A stretch of 64,000 nt of DNA from Rhodococcus sp. Z13. Its GTDB lineage: Bacteria > Actinomycetota > Actinomycetes > Mycobacteriales > Mycobacteriaceae. Position 1 is the stretch's first letter. Every line of letters begins with the position of its first letter. The stretch lies in NCBI RefSeq assembly GCF_025837095.1, contig NZ_CP107551.1, positions 2,028,352-2,092,351 on the forward strand, given 5' to 3'. The notes under the pieces are model-generated. The model ran no database searches, was not told the DNA's origin, and saw nothing but the letters and a program-made list of their open reading frames with translations. This document shows, one piece after another, positions 10,582-22,029 of this stretch. A program made the position numbers and the translations under genes.

Positions 10582-11808
10582 ATGACCGACACGACACAGG
10601 TGGCACCGGCCGCTCCCCGGCACGGCAAGCTCTCCGGTCTCTACACCGGCACCGGCGCGTTCGAGATCGTCGGCCGGCGCAAGCAGTGGTACATCACCAC
10701 CGCCGTGATCGTGGTGGTGGCGCTGCTCAGCATGTTGCTGCGCGGCTTCACCTGGGGCATCGACTTCGAGGGCGGCACCCGCATCCAGCTGCCCGCGACC
10801 GAGGGGGTCACTGCCGAGGCGGTCGAGACCGTCTTCAGCGACACCGTCGGGTTCGAACCCGAAGCGGTGCAGACGGTCGGTGCCGGCAGTGGCGCCACCG
10901 TGCAGATCCGCTCGGTGACCCTCGACCAGGACCAGGTCGCAGCCGTGCAGACGGCGTTGTTCGAGGAGTTCCAGCCCGTCGGCGCCGACGGCGAACCGTC
11001 GCGCAATGCCATCAGCATCGCGGACGTCAGCGAGACGTGGGGCAGCCAGATCACCAACAAAGCGCTGATCGCGCTGGTGGTCTTCCTCGTGATCGTCAGC
11101 GTGTACATCGCCGTCCGCTACGAGCGCGACATGGCGATCGCGGCGATCGCGGCCCTGTTCTTCGACATGATCGTCACCGCCGGCGTGTACTCGCTGGTCG
11201 GCTTCGAGGTCACCCCGGCGACCGTCATCGGCCTGCTCACGATCCTCGGATTCTCGCTCTACGACACGGTCGTCGTGTTCGACAAGGTCGAGGAGAACAC
11301 CCGCGGCATCCTGCACCTGCACCGCCGCACCTACGCCGAGCAGGCCAACCTCGCCGTCAACCAGACCCTCATGCGCTCGATCAACACCACGGTCATCTCG
11401 GTGCTGCCGGTGCTCGCCCTGATGGTCGTAGCGGTCTGGCTCCTCGGCGTCGGCACCCTCAAGGACCTCGCCCTCGTCCAGCTCGTGGGTATCGTGGTCG
11501 GCGCCTACTCGTCGATCTTCTTCGCGACACCCCTGCTGGTTACGCTCAAGGAATGGCGCGGACCCGTCGCCAAGCACACCCGCAAGGTGCTGGCGAAGCG
11601 GGAGGAGGCCGCCACCCGCGCAGCGGGCACGACCTCCCCGGCCGGGTCCGCGGGCACGGCAGCTGCCGCTCCCCAGGCCACCGACCCGCGGACCGTGCGC
11701 GTGAACGTGACGGAGGCCCCGCGTCCTGCAGCAGAACGTCCCGCGGCGCGGCGTACCCCCGCCCCGGGCGCACGTCCGACCGGAAAGCGCGGCAAGAGAA
11801 GGTCCTGA
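10582..11808 (+). CDS. secF: Protein translocase subunit SecF
   Basis: A 408-residue SecF, the partner of SecD. It has six predicted membrane helices, the GIDFEGGTRIQL signature after the first helix, and the conserved block GFSLYDTVVVFDKVEEN in the membrane core. The C-terminal tail of about 75 residues is basic and Pro/Ala/Arg-rich, probably cytoplasmic. I chose ATG 10582, with GGAGG at 10569-10574; a GTG at 10576 overlapping the secD stop is possible. Confidence 0.95.
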   Translation: MTDTTQVAPAAPRHGKLSGLYTGTGAFEIVGRRKQWYITTAVIVVVALLSMLLRGFTWGIDFEGGTRIQLPATEGVTAEAVETVFSDTVGFEPEAVQTVGAGSGATVQIRSVTLDQDQVAAVQTALFEEFQPVGADGEPSRNAISIADVSETWGSQITNKALIALVVFLVIVSVYIAVRYERDMAIAAIAALFFDMIVTAGVYSLVGFEVTPATVIGLLTILGFSLYDTVVVFDKVEENTRGILHLHRRTYAEQANLAVNQTLMRSINTTVISVLPVLALMVVAVWLLGVGTLKDLALVQLVGIVVGAYSSIFFATPLLVTLKEWRGPVAKHTRKVLAKREEAATRAAGTTSPAGSAGTAAAAPQATDPRTVRVNVTEAPRPAAERPAARRTPAPGARPTGKRGKRRS

Positions 11809-11809
11809 C

Positions 11810-13558
11810 ATGGCGGTGACCGAGCGGAACGACCCGACCTCCCCCCGGCGGTCGCGCCGACGGGTGGTCGCGTGCGCGGCCGTGGCGGCCGCGCTGGCGG
11901 CGGCCACGGCGGCCTGCGGCAGCGAGGAGGAACCCCTGCACTCGATCGGGTACGCGATCGACAACGTGGTGACCACCTACAACGCCAACACCGTCGACGG
12001 GGCGGCCTCGGGTGCCCCCCAGGTGTTCGCGCGCGTCCTGCCCGGCTTCGGCTACGTCGCGCCGTCCGGGCAGGTCGTCTCCGACACCGACGTCGGTACG
12101 GCCGCGGTCGTGCCGGGCGACACCCTGACCGTGAAGTACACGCTGTCCCCGAACGCGGTGTACTCCGACGGGGTGCCCATGTCGTGCGACGACCTCGTCC
12201 TCACCTGGGCGGCGTCGAGCGGCCGGTTCACCGAACCCGACGAGTCGGGCACCGAGACGAACCTGTTCGACGCGGCGCGGCGCGGCGGCTACGCCGACAT
12301 CGACCGGGTCGACTGCCAGGCGGGGTCGAAGGAGGCCACCGTGGTGTTCCGGCCCGGCCGGGACGACACCGACTGGAAGACACTGTTCGGCGCGACCGAA
12401 CTGATGCCCGCGCACATCGCGGCGGCCCGCGCCGGGGTCGGCGACCTCGTCGGCGCCGTCACCGGCAACGACACCGACGCGGTCCGCCGGATCGCCGAGT
12501 TCTGGAACACCGGCTGGGCGCTCACGCCCGGCGAGTTCGACGCCGCCTTGTTCCCCTCGGCCGGCCCGTACCGGATCGAGTCGTACACCGCCGAGGACGG
12601 GCTCACCCTGGTGGCGAACGAACGCTGGTGGGGCAACGCCCCGGCCACCGACCGCATCGTGATCTGGCCCCGGGGCACCGAGGCCGCCACGGCGTCCGGG
12701 GACGGGCGCATCCACGTCGTCGACGTCGCCGAGGGATCGCTCGGCTACACACCGGATCTCGGGGACGGCGCGGAGAACACGACGGTCGTCTCGCGCAATC
12801 TCGAACAACTCGTCCTGTCGACCCGCGGAGTGTTCGAGAACCCGGCCGCGCGGCGCGCATTCGCGCTGTGCGTACCCCGCGACCGGTTGTTCGACGAGTT
12901 CGGCGCCGCCGGTGAGGACGGCGGTGTCACCGGACCCGTCTCCTCACGGCTGCTCCCGCCGGACTCGCCGCTGTACCCGCAGACGGCCGAGACCGCCGAA
13001 CGGTACGCCCACGCCGACGTCGACGCGGCCCGGTCCGAGCGGGAGGCGTCCGGACAGGACCGCATGGAGGTCCGCATCGGTTATCTCGGGCCGGACGACC
13101 GGCGCTCCCGCATCGTCGCGCTGATCGCCGAGTCCTGTCGCGAGTCGGGCATCGAGGTCGTCGACGCCGGTTCCGACACGTTCACCCCGTCCCGCCTCGC
13201 CGACGGTGAGGTCGACGCGCTCCTGGCCGGCACCGCCACCGCGGCGGGCGCCGGGGGCACCGCCGACATGGAGGACGCCCGCGGCGCTCTGCACTCCGGA
13301 ACCGGCAGCAACGTCGGCGGCTACGCCGACGGCCGCGTCGACGAACTGCTCGACGGCCTGCTCGTGGCGAAGGACAACGCCTCCGTCGCGGGGCAGGCCG
13401 TGGAGGCGGAACGGATCCTGTGGGACCAGGTCCCGACGATCCCGTTGCTCGCGCAGCCGCGCACCATCGGATTCGCCCCCGGCCTGCACGCCGGGGTCGT
13501 GAATCCGACCACCGCGGGTGCGGGCTGGAACATGGACCGGTGGATACTCAGAGGATGA
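11810..13558 (+). CDS. ABC-type solute-binding lipoprotein (family 5)
   Basis: A 582-residue extracellular solute-binding protein of the oligopeptide/dipeptide type. A twin-arginine-like n-region (RRSRRRVVAC) and a hydrophobic stretch lead to a lipobox-like ATAAC (Cys36), which suggests a secreted lipoprotein, though the lipobox is not ideal. Family 5 features include VYSDGVPMSCDDLVLTW and AGPYRIESY. There are no permease or ATPase genes next to it. A comparable lipoprotein follows secF in M. tuberculosis, so its place between secF and apt is ancestral. Ligand unknown. The ATG lies one base after the secF stop. Confidence 0.85.
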   Translation: MAVTERNDPTSPRRSRRRVVACAAVAAALAAATAACGSEEEPLHSIGYAIDNVVTTYNANTVDGAASGAPQVFARVLPGFGYVAPSGQVVSDTDVGTAAVVPGDTLTVKYTLSPNAVYSDGVPMSCDDLVLTWAASSGRFTEPDESGTETNLFDAARRGGYADIDRVDCQAGSKEATVVFRPGRDDTDWKTLFGATELMPAHIAAARAGVGDLVGAVTGNDTDAVRRIAEFWNTGWALTPGEFDAALFPSAGPYRIESYTAEDGLTLVANERWWGNAPATDRIVIWPRGTEAATASGDGRIHVVDVAEGSLGYTPDLGDGAENTTVVSRNLEQLVLSTRGVFENPAARRAFALCVPRDRLFDEFGAAGEDGGVTGPVSSRLLPPDSPLYPQTAETAERYAHADVDAARSEREASGQDRMEVRIGYLGPDDRRSRIVALIAESCRESGIEVVDAGSDTFTPSRLADGEVDALLAGTATAAGAGGTADMEDARGALHSGTGSNVGGYADGRVDELLDGLLVAKDNASVAGQAVEAERILWDQVPTIPLLAQPRTIGFAPGLHAGVVNPTTAGAGWNMDRWILRG

Positions 13559-14112
13559 ACATCGAACGGACCGGTACCACCCAGCTCGTCGAGGAAGCCG
13601 CCCTCGCCGTCGCAGAACACACCCGCTGGGTGGACGACTTCCCGACCGCCGGAGTCCGTTTCGCCGACCTGACCCCGGTGTTCGCGGACGGTCCGTCCTT
13701 CTCCGCCGTCATCTCCGCGCTCGCGTCGGCGGCCCCCGACGCCGAACTCGTCGCCGGCATCGACGCGCGCGGCTTCCTGCTCGGCGGCGGCATCGCCCGC
13801 AGCCTCGGCGTGGGGGTGCTCGCGGTGCGGAAGGCAGGCAAGCTGCCTCCGCCCGTCCAGACCTGCGAGTACACCCTCGAATACGGCACCGCCGCCATCG
13901 AGATCCCCGGCGACTCGCTGTCCCTGCAGAACCGGAAGGTGCTGGTGGTGGACGACGTCCTCGCCACCGGCGGCACGCTGGGGGCGACCGTGGAGCTGCT
14001 CGAACGGGTCGGCGCCGAGGTCGTCGGGATCACCGTGGTGACCGAGATCGAGGAACTCGGCGGCCGCGCACGGCTGCAGAACTACCCACTGACGTCGCTC
14101 GTGCGGATCTGA
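13555..14112 (+). CDS. apt: Adenine phosphoribosyltransferase
   Basis: Salvages adenine with PRPP to AMP. The 185-residue protein has the PRPP-binding signature VLVVDDVLATGGT and the adenine-pocket region AGIDARGF. The ATG overlaps the stop of the lipoprotein gene (ATGA), pointing to coupled translation. The next gene is the (p)ppGpp enzyme, as in mycobacteria. Confidence 0.95.
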   Translation: MNIERTGTTQLVEEAALAVAEHTRWVDDFPTAGVRFADLTPVFADGPSFSAVISALASAAPDAELVAGIDARGFLLGGGIARSLGVGVLAVRKAGKLPPPVQTCEYTLEYGTAAIEIPGDSLSLQNRKVLVVDDVLATGGTLGATVELLERVGAEVVGITVVTEIEELGGRARLQNYPLTSLVRI

Positions 14113-14216
14113 GGACTAGAGTTGCGGCAGGTGCCGGTGAATCCGCCGGGCCGGTACGGTCCGGTGGCGCGTGACGGTGACGAACCGGGTTCGCAGCCGC
14201 GACGGGAGGTGGAGGC

Positions 14217-16529
14217 ATGACCCAGAATCTCGATCGGTCCCACAACTCCGGCCAGACTCCCGCGTCGACGCCGGCGGCGACCTCCGCGTCGCGTCGTGTC
14301 CGCGCCCGGCTGGCACGCCGCATCACCGGTCAGCGCGGCACCAATCTCAAGCCGGTGCTCGAGCCGCTGGTCACCATCCACCGCGAGCTCTATCCCAAGG
14401 CCGACCTGTCGCAGCTGCAACGGGCCTACGACGTCGCCGAGGAACGGCACGCGAACCAGAAACGCAAGTCCGGCGACCCGTACATCACGCACCCGCTGGC
14501 CGTCGCGACGATCCTCGCCGAGCTCGGCATGGACACCACGACGCTGGTGGCGGCGCTGCTGCACGACACCGTCGAGGACACCGGCTACTCCCTCGACCAG
14601 CTCACCGCCGAGTTCGGTGAGGAGGTCGCCCACCTCGTCGACGGCGTCACCAAGCTCGACAAGGTGGTGCTCGGATCGGCCGCCGAGGGCGAGACCATCC
14701 GCAAGATGATCATCGCGATGGCGCGCGACCCGCGGGTGCTCGTCATCAAGGTCGCCGACCGGCTCCACAACATGCGCACGATGCGCTTCCTGCCGCCCGA
14801 GAAGCAGGCGCGCAAGGCCCGCGAGACCCTCGAGGTCATCGCGCCGCTCGCGCACCGCCTCGGCATGGCCACCGTCAAGTGGGAGCTCGAGGACCTCGCC
14901 TTCGCGATCCTGCACCCGAAGAAGTACGAGGAGATCGTCCGTCTGGTCGCCACCCGCGCGCCCTCGCGCGACACCTACCTGGCGAAGGTGCGCGACGAGA
15001 TCGGCCGGACCCTTTCCGCCTCGCGGATCGACGCGGTCGTCGAAGGGCGGCCCAAGCACTATTGGTCGATCTACCAGAAGATGATCGTCAAGGGCCGCGA
15101 CTTCGACGACATCCACGATCTGGTCGGCGTGCGGATCCTGTGCAACGAGATCCGCGACTGCTACGCCGCGGTCGGCGTGGTGCACTCGCTGTGGCAGCCG
15201 ATGGCGGGCCGGTTCAAGGACTACATCGCCCAGCCCCGCTACGGCGTCTACCAGTCGCTGCACACCACCGTCATCGGGCCGGAGGGCAAGCCGCTCGAGG
15301 TGCAGATCCGCACCCACGAGATGCACCGCACCGCCGAGTTCGGTATCGCCGCGCACTGGCGGTACAAGGAGACCAAGGGCCGGCACTCCGGCGACGTCGC
15401 CGAACTCGACGACATGGCGTGGATGCGGCAGCTGCTCGACTGGCAGCGGGAGGCCGCCGATCCCGGCGAGTTCCTCGAGTCGCTGCGCTACGACCTCGCG
15501 GTCAAGGAGATCTTCGTCTTCACACCCAAGGGCGACGTCGTCACCCTGCCGTCCGGGTCCACACCGGTGGACTTCGCGTACGCCGTGCACACCGAGGTCG
15601 GGCACCGCTGCATCGGCGCCCGGGTCAACGGCCGTCTCGTCGCGCTCGAACGCAAACTCGAGAACGGCGAGGTCGTGGAGGTGTTCACGTCCAAGGACCC
15701 CAACGCCGGGCCGAGCCGCGACTGGCAGGCGTTCGTCGTCTCCCCACGCGCCAAGGCGAAGATCCGCCAGTGGTTCGCGAAGGAACGCCGCGAGGAGGCG
15801 CTCGAGTCCGGCAAGGACGCGATCGCCAAGGAGGTCCGCCGGGTCGGCCTGCCGCTGCAGCGCTTGATGAACGCCGACCTCATGCTCGCGGTGGCGAAGG
15901 AACTGCGCTACGCAGACGTGTCGGCGCTGTACACCGCGGTCGGCGAGCACCACGTCTCCGCCCACCACGTCGTGCAGCGTCTCGTCGCGCTGCTCGGCGG
16001 TGTCGGCGGGGTCGAGGAGGAACTCGCCGAACGTTCCACCCCGTCGACGATCCCCACCCGGTCGCGGCAGAGCGGCGACTCCGGTGTGCTCGTGCCGGGG
16101 GCCCCGGGCACGGTGTCGAAACTCGCCAAGTGCTGCACCCCGGTGCCCGGAGACGAGATCATGGGCTTCGTCACCCGCACGGGCGCGGTGAGCGTGCACC
16201 GCACCGACTGCACCAACGCCGACTCGCTGCGGCAGCAGTCGGAGCGGATCATCGAGGTGCAGTGGGCGCCGTCGCCGTCGTCGGTGTTCCTGGTCGCCAT
16301 CCAGATCGAGGCGCTCGACCGGCACCGCCTGCTCTCCGACGTGACCAAGGCGCTCGCCGACGAGAAGGTCAACATCCTGTCGGCGTCGGTCACCACCACC
16401 GGCGACCGGGTGGCGGTGAGCCGCTTCACCTTCGAGATGGGCGATCCCAAGCATCTCGGTCACGTGCTCAACGTCGTCCGCAACGTCGAGGGTGTCTACG
16501 ACGTCTACCGGGTCACCTCGGCAGCCTGA
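14217..16529 (+). CDS. rel: Bifunctional (p)ppGpp synthetase/hydrolase Rel
   Basis: A 770-residue long-type Rel protein that makes and degrades the stringent response alarmone. The N-terminal HD hydrolase domain contains His92, and His116-Asp117 in LLHDTVEDT. The synthetase domain has [20 protein letters not shown] and YQSLHTT. The RxKD motif (here RFKD) is the signature of bifunctional enzymes. A TGS domain follows ([20 protein letters not shown]), then a zinc-finger region ([14 protein letters not shown]) and a C-terminal ACT domain. The ATG is preceded by GGGAGGTGGAGG. This is the only Rel-type gene in the window. Confidence 0.97.
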   Translation: MTQNLDRSHNSGQTPASTPAATSASRRVRARLARRITGQRGTNLKPVLEPLVTIHRELYPKADLSQLQRAYDVAEERHANQKRKSGDPYITHPLAVATILAELGMDTTTLVAALLHDTVEDTGYSLDQLTAEFGEEVAHLVDGVTKLDKVVLGSAAEGETIRKMIIAMARDPRVLVIKVADRLHNMRTMRFLPPEKQARKARETLEVIAPLAHRLGMATVKWELEDLAFAILHPKKYEEIVRLVATRAPSRDTYLAKVRDEIGRTLSASRIDAVVEGRPKHYWSIYQKMIVKGRDFDDIHDLVGVRILCNEIRDCYAAVGVVHSLWQPMAGRFKDYIAQPRYGVYQSLHTTVIGPEGKPLEVQIRTHEMHRTAEFGIAAHWRYKETKGRHSGDVAELDDMAWMRQLLDWQREAADPGEFLESLRYDLAVKEIFVFTPKGDVVTLPSGSTPVDFAYAVHTEVGHRCIGARVNGRLVALERKLENGEVVEVFTSKDPNAGPSRDWQAFVVSPRAKAKIRQWFAKERREEALESGKDAIAKEVRRVGLPLQRLMNADLMLAVAKELRYADVSALYTAVGEHHVSAHHVVQRLVALLGGVGGVEEELAERSTPSTIPTRSRQSGDSGVLVPGAPGTVSKLAKCCTPVPGDEIMGFVTRTGAVSVHRTDCTNADSLRQQSERIIEVQWAPSPSSVFLVAIQIEALDRHRLLSDVTKALADEKVNILSASVTTTGDRVAVSRFTFEMGDPKHLGHVLNVVRNVEGVYDVYRVTSAA

Positions 16530-16562
16530 CGACGGCGGGTGAGTCCGGCCGCCTGACGCGCG

Positions 16563-17378
16563 TCACCGCACGTCCTGGATCACCACCGGGGTGTTCGGGA
16601 TTCCGCCGCCAAGTGGGCTGGAGTCGTCGTGCCCGTCCGCCGCGGCCGCCTCGAGCACGGGGAGTCCGTCCCCGGTGATCCGGCCGAACGCCGTGAAGTC
16701 CTGGCGCAGCAGAGAGTCGCCGAGCAGCAGGAAGAACTGACTGCCGTTGCTGTCGCGCACCCCGGCGTTGGCCATCGCGACCGTGCCGCGCGGATAGGTC
16801 ACCGCCGGTGGGACGTAACCCTGCGCGGTCTCGGCGGCGAACTGTGTCACCGGGTACTCGTCGGCGAAGGTGTAGCCCGGTCCGCCCGTACCGGTACCGG
16901 TCGGATCACCGCACTGGTACAACTCGCCACCCGGATCGGTGGAGAGCCGGTGGCAGGCGACGCCGTCGTAGAAGCCACGCCGGGCGAGATGGACGAAACT
17001 GTTGACGGCACAGGGCGCCTGGGCGCGTTCGAGTACCAGCGGCACCGGCCCGACCGAGGTGTCCAGGACGACCTCGACGGTGCCCACCGTAGACGCGCTC
17101 GGCGGGGGGAGCGGCCCGTCGGCGGTTCCGTCGGGGATGTACCCGCAGGAGACGGTGGGAGCCGGCGGGGGCGGAACCTCGGGCAGGGCCCGGAACACCG
17201 ACAGATCGCTGGGTGGGGCCGACCGCGGGCGGGCCGCCTCTTCGACGGAGGCGCCGGTGGCGGACTTCGGGTCGGGATCCTGGGCGCAGCCCCCGAGGGC
17301 GAACGCGGCTACCGCGAGACACAGCGCTACGACGACGCGGGGGAGCGATGCGCATCGCAGTGAAGTGGGATGGATCAC
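16563..17378 (-). CDS. Cyclophilin-type peptidyl-prolyl isomerase, lipoprotein (copy 1)
   Basis: A 271-residue secreted lipoprotein: signal sequence with lipobox LGGC (Cys31), a Pro-rich linker, then a cyclophilin fold with CHRL, YQCGDPTGTGTGGPGY, TVAMANAG and GSQFFLLLGDS. The active-site Arg (in CHR) and Gln (in QCGD) of cyclophilins are kept. Cyclophilins catalyse cis-trans isomerisation of prolyl bonds and probably help fold exported proteins. It corresponds in position to M. tuberculosis ppiB but is followed upstream by two more paralogues. It is separated from them by an intrinsic terminator, so it has its own promoter. Confidence 0.9.
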   Translation of the reverse strand: MIHPTSLRCASLPRVVVALCLAVAAFALGGCAQDPDPKSATGASVEEAARPRSAPPSDLSVFRALPEVPPPPAPTVSCGYIPDGTADGPLPPPSASTVGTVEVVLDTSVGPVPLVLERAQAPCAVNSFVHLARRGFYDGVACHRLSTDPGGELYQCGDPTGTGTGGPGYTFADEYPVTQFAAETAQGYVPPAVTYPRGTVAMANAGVRDSNGSQFFLLLGDSLLRQDFTAFGRITGDGLPVLEAAAADGHDDSSPLGGGIPNTPVVIQDVR

Positions 17379-17410
17379 GATTCAGGGACGCTAGCCCATG
17401 AGATCACGAT
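17376..17410. repeat. Repeated GATCACGAT upstream of cyclophilin copy 1
   Basis: The nonamer GATCACGAT occurs at 17376-17384 and again about 25 bp away at 17402-17410, across the start codon and promoter region of the minus-strand cyclophilin gene. It may be a regulator site or chance. Confidence 0.25.
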
Positions 17411-17486
17411 CGTATACAGATCCGATTGCGATTCGATCGACATTCACCCCGCGGATCACCCTCGATGTGCTCCGCACACGAAAAAT

Positions 17487-17519
17487 GGCGTCCCGCTCCG
17501 GAACCCGGAGCGGGACGCC
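17487..17519 (-). terminator. Intrinsic terminator of the two-gene cyclophilin operon
   Basis: A perfect 15-bp stem (17487-17501 with 17505-17519) and a 3-nt loop. On the minus strand it is followed by CATTTTTCG, so a T run is present. It lies 13 bp after the stop of cyclophilin copy 2. Confidence 0.9.
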
Positions 17520-17532
17520 GCGACGAGCGGGA

Positions 17533-18308
17533 TCAGGACCCGACGGTCACCGACTCGATCTGCACCGCACGGTTCGGGGCACCGCCTCCGGCGGCCATCG
17601 ATCCGTCGTCACCCTCGGCGGCGACCTCCTCGATCACCGCGAGACCGGCCTCGTCGACCGTGCCGAACACCGTGTAGGTCGGCGGCAACTGCGAATCCTC
17701 GTAGACCAGGAAGAACTGGCTGCCGTTGCTGCCGGGGCGCCCGGTGTTCGCCATCGCGACCGTGCCGCGCGGGTAGATCACCGGCTGCCGCAGCTGCGCA
17801 TCGCCGCGCGCGTACACGTTCTCCGGGTACTCGGTGTCGAATCCGTAGCCCGGACCGCCCGTACCGGTGCCCGTCGGATCGCCGCACTGCAGCACCTGCA
17901 GACCGGGGGAGGTCACCAGCCGGTGGCAGGGCGTGTCGTCGAAGTAGCCCTGCTCGGCGAGCGAGACGAAGCTGTTCACCGTGCACGGCGCCGCGGCGCG
18001 GTCGAGGGTCAGACCGATCTCGCCGACACCGGTCGCGACCGTCACCTCGACGGTCCCGGCCGCGGCCACGTCGTCCGAGGGGGGAGCGGTCACGTCCCGC
18101 GCGGCATCGCCGGACGGGTTGTAGGTGCACGAGACGGGGTCGCCGTCGGCCGGCCGGTCGGGCAGCTGCCCGGTGTACGCCGGCGACTGCGCCGCCGGGG
18201 TGCTCGTCGACGCCGATGTCGCGGTGTCGGTGGTCGAGTCGTGGGAGCACCCGGTCAGCAGCAGCGCGAGACCGGCGGTCGCGGCGAGGGTCGTACGCAG
18301 TCGAGTCA

Positions 18309-18309
<1 letters not shown>
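17533..18309 (-). CDS. Cyclophilin-type peptidyl-prolyl isomerase, lipoprotein (copy 2)
   Basis: A 258-residue paralogue of the flanking genes. The signal peptide ends in lipobox LLTGC (Cys21), followed by a Ser/Thr-rich linker and the cyclophilin domain (CHRLVTSPGLQVLQCGDPTG, TVAMANTG, GSQFFLVYEDS). Cysteines in AAPCTVNSF, CHRL and QCGDP are shared by all three paralogues and may form disulfides outside the cell. The ATG shares one base with the stop of copy 3 (TGATG), so the two are coupled. A strong intrinsic terminator follows at 17487-17519. Confidence 0.9.
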
Positions 18310-19187
<878 letters not shown>

Positions 19188-19328
19188 GCAGTAGTCCTTC
19201 CGTGAACGATCGTCGGTCCGGTCGGCATCGGAGCCGACACGAGTCTGCCACCCCAACCTGGGGGCGAACCGGCAGGGCGCAGCGCATAGTCTGTAGGAGA
19301 CCGCGAATGCTTACACCCCGTAGGAGCG

Positions 19329-20018
19329 ATGCACGTGCTCGTGACCGGATTCCCCGCCGGGATGTTCCAGACCAACTGCTACATCCTCGCGCAGGACAAC
19401 GCGAAGGAGTGCGTCGTCGTCGATCCCGGCCAGGACGCCGCCGAGCCGCTGATCGAGTTCCTCACCGGATCGGATCTCGCTCCCCGCGCGGTGCTGCTCA
19501 CCCACGGTCACCTCGACCACATGTGGACGGCGCAGCCGATCGCCGACCGCTACGGGATCCCGGTCTACATCCACCCCGACGACCGTCCGATGCTCTCCGA
19601 TCCGCTCCAGGGCATCGGGCCGACCCTCGCCCCGTTCATCGAGGGAGTCGAGTTCGTCGAACCGCAGCAGGTCGTGGAGTTCGGTGACGGGGACGAGATC
19701 GAGCACGCCGGAATCGAGTTCGTCGTCGACCACACCCCCGGGCACACCCGCGGATCGGTCGTGCTGCGCACCCGCACCACCACCCCGGACGGCGCCGAAC
19801 TGGAGGTCGCGCTCACCGGCGACACCCTCTTCCAAGGGTCCATCGGCCGGACCGACCTGCCCGGCGGGAACCATGCCCAGCTGCTCGACTCGATCGCGCG
19901 CAAACTGCTCGTCCTCGACGACGGCACCAACATCCTGCCCGGGCACGGTGGGGCCAGCACGATCGGGCAGGAGCGCGTGTCGAACCCGTTCCTCGCCGGT
20001 CTCGCCGGCTCCCGCTGA
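19329..20018 (+). CDS. Metallo-beta-lactamase-fold hydrolase (glyoxalase II-like)
   Basis: A 229-residue MBL-fold enzyme with the metal motif THGHLDH (residues 58-64), further ligands in [10 protein letters not shown] and TGDTLF, and LPGHGGAS at the end. Such proteins are annotated as hydroxyacylglutathione-hydrolase-like, but these actinobacteria use mycothiol, so the thioester substrate is uncertain. It lies directly before hisS, as Rv2581c does. The ATG at 19329 has AGGAGC upstream; a GTG two codons on is an alternative. Confidence 0.88.
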   Translation: MHVLVTGFPAGMFQTNCYILAQDNAKECVVVDPGQDAAEPLIEFLTGSDLAPRAVLLTHGHLDHMWTAQPIADRYGIPVYIHPDDRPMLSDPLQGIGPTLAPFIEGVEFVEPQQVVEFGDGDEIEHAGIEFVVDHTPGHTRGSVVLRTRTTTPDGAELEVALTGDTLFQGSIGRTDLPGGNHAQLLDSIARKLLVLDDGTNILPGHGGASTIGQERVSNPFLAGLAGSR

Positions 20019-20119
20019 GCACCGGCGGACACCCGGGTGACGACCGCGTGCCGGGGGCCGACCGCCCGACCCGAGAACCGCAAGACTCCGATGAACACCA
20101 CCGAGAGAAAGCAGCACCA

Positions 20120-21394
20120 GTGAGCAAGGCCTCCACGTTTTCGGCGCCGAAGGGTGTACCCGATTACGTTCCCCCGCAGTCCGCGGAGTTCGTGGCGGTG
20201 CGCGAGGGCCTGACCCGCGCGGCACGCCTGGCGGGGTACGGGCACATCGAACTGCCCATCTTCGAGGACACCGGACTGTTCGCGCGGGGCGTGGGCGAAT
20301 CCACCGACGTCGTGACGAAGGAGATGTACACCTTCGCCGACCGCGGCGAGCGGTCCGTCACGCTGCGCCCCGAGGGCACCGCGGGTGTGATGCGGGCCGT
20401 CATCGAACACGGCCTCGACCGCGGTCAGCTCCCGGTCAAGCTCTGCTATTCCGGTCCGTTCTTCCGTTACGAGCGCCCCCAGGCGGGTCGCTACCGGCAG
20501 CTCCAGCAGGTCGGTGTCGAGGCCATCGGCATCGACGATCCGGCTCTCGACGCCGAGGTCATCGCCGTCGCCGACGCCGGCTTCCGCTCGCTCGGCCTCG
20601 ACGGTTTCCGGCTCGAGATCACCTCGCTCGGCGACAACACCTGCCGCCCGCAGTACCGCGAGAAGCTGCAGGAGTTCCTGTTCGACCTGCCGCTCGACGA
20701 GGAGACCCGCCGCCGCGCCGAGATCAACCCGCTGCGCGTCCTCGACGACAAGCGCCCCGAGGTCCGGAAGATGACCGAGGACGCCCCGCTCATGCTCGAC
20801 CACCTCTCCGACAGTGCCCGCGCGCACTTCGACGAGGTGCTCGCCCACCTCGACGCGCTCGGCGTGCCGTACGTCGTCAACCCCCGCATGGTGCGCGGTC
20901 TCGACTACTACACCAAGACCACCTTCGAGTTCGTGCACGACGGGCTCGGCGCCCAGTCCGGCATCGGTGGCGGCGGCCGCTACGACGGCCTGATGGAGCA
21001 GCTCGGCGGACAACCGCTGTCGGGCATCGGGTTCGGCATCGGTGTCGACCGCACGGTCCTCGCGCTCGCCGCCGAGGGCAAGGTGGCCGGCAACCCGGCG
21101 CGCTGCGAGGTCTACGGCGTCCCCATGGGCGACGCCGCCAAGGCCGCGCTCGTGCCGCTCGCGCACCGGCTGCGTGCCGCCGGGATCCGCGTCGACCTCG
21201 CCTACGGCGGCCGCGGACTCAAGGGCGCCATGAAGGCCGCCGACAAGTCCGGTGCCCTCGTCGCTCTGGTCCTCGGCGACCGCGAACTCGAGGCCGGCGA
21301 GATCGTCGTGAAGGACCTGCGCAACGGTGAACAGCAGAACGTCGCGCTCACGGACGTCGTCGCCCGTGTGGGTGAGGTCGTTGCCCGGGTCTGA
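20120..21394 (+). CDS. hisS: Histidine-tRNA ligase
   Basis: Class II aminoacyl-tRNA synthetase of 424 residues charging tRNA-His. Motif 2 is [17 protein letters not shown], the histidine-specific block is [13 protein letters not shown], and motif 3 is [12 protein letters not shown]-terminal anticodon-binding domain follows. The GTG at 20120 yields the expected start ([11 protein letters not shown]); the ribosome site GAGAG is weak and somewhat far. Confidence 0.96.
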   Translation: MSKASTFSAPKGVPDYVPPQSAEFVAVREGLTRAARLAGYGHIELPIFEDTGLFARGVGESTDVVTKEMYTFADRGERSVTLRPEGTAGVMRAVIEHGLDRGQLPVKLCYSGPFFRYERPQAGRYRQLQQVGVEAIGIDDPALDAEVIAVADAGFRSLGLDGFRLEITSLGDNTCRPQYREKLQEFLFDLPLDEETRRRAEINPLRVLDDKRPEVRKMTEDAPLMLDHLSDSARAHFDEVLAHLDALGVPYVVNPRMVRGLDYYTKTTFEFVHDGLGAQSGIGGGGRYDGLMEQLGGQPLSGIGFGIGVDRTVLALAAEGKVAGNPARCEVYGVPMGDAAKAALVPLAHRLRAAGIRVDLAYGGRGLKGAMKAADKSGALVALVLGDRELEAGEIVVKDLRNGEQQNVALTDVVARVGEVVARV

Positions 21395-22025
21395 CGGCCG
21401 GGGCGGCGACGTCGTCCCCCTCGACCTCGTCCCTGCGAAGTTGCTCCGGCCCCGGGCACGGCGGGTCGCACTGATCGCGCTCGCGGTCGGGGTCGTGATC
21501 GGAGTGCTCGTCTGGCTGGTGGCTCCGGTCTGGGTGGCGGTGCTCGTCGGTGCCGTGTTGGCCCTGCCCCCGGCGATCGGGGCCACGGTCGCGACCCGGC
21601 GCCACCTGACCCTCGACGGCACCGTGGTCACCCTCGCCGGTCCGTTCCGCGCACGCAGCGTCGACCTCGCCCATCTGGCCGGGATCGAACTGCTGGTGCG
21701 GGTCGGCGGCATCTCGCAGGTGATCTTGCGGGTCAACGACGGTGCCCACGGCCTCGTCTCGATCCCCCTCGCGCTCTACGCGAACGGGGGAGGACGCGAA
21801 CTCGAGGTGCTGTCCCTGCGGCGCCTCGCGGATGCGCTGGCCACCAGCGACATCGCCCCCGCCGCAGCGATCTCGTCCGTGCTGGTCGAGCAGTTGCGGG
21901 CGGAGGCGCGCGAGGCGGGACTCGGGGAGCGGCCGCTGTACCGGGCCGTCGACCTCGCCCGCCGTGCCGGCCGCACCCCACAGACCACCCTGACCGACCA
22001 CGAGGTCGCGTCGCTGGTGGACTGA
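21372..22025 (+). CDS. Membrane protein with a PH-like domain, function unknown
   Basis: A protein of roughly 217 residues with two adjacent hydrophobic helices (starting at [18 protein letters not shown] and [16 protein letters not shown]), followed by a beta-rich cytoplasmic part ([20 protein letters not shown]) resembling bacterial PH-like domains. The start is uncertain: GTG 21372 overlaps hisS by 23 bp and has no ribosome site, and TTG 21381 follows GGTGAGG closely. I see no catalytic motif. Probably co-transcribed with hisS. Confidence 0.6.
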   Translation: MRSLPGSDGRGGDVVPLDLVPAKLLRPRARRVALIALAVGVVIGVLVWLVAPVWVAVLVGAVLALPPAIGATVATRRHLTLDGTVVTLAGPFRARSVDLAHLAGIELLVRVGGISQVILRVNDGAHGLVSIPLALYANGGGRELEVLSLRRLADALATSDIAPAAAISSVLVEQLRAEAREAGLGERPLYRAVDLARRAGRTPQTTLTDHEVASLVD

Positions 22026-22029
22026 CCGC

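Noticed and set aside
14082-16463. 793-codon open frame on the minus strand
   Set aside because: It is antisense to rel, low in plausible domain features and His/Asp/Gly/Val-rich, as expected from the complement of a GC-rich gene.
19565-21736. 723-codon open frame on the minus strand
   Set aside because: Complement of the MBL hydrolase and hisS, no domain.
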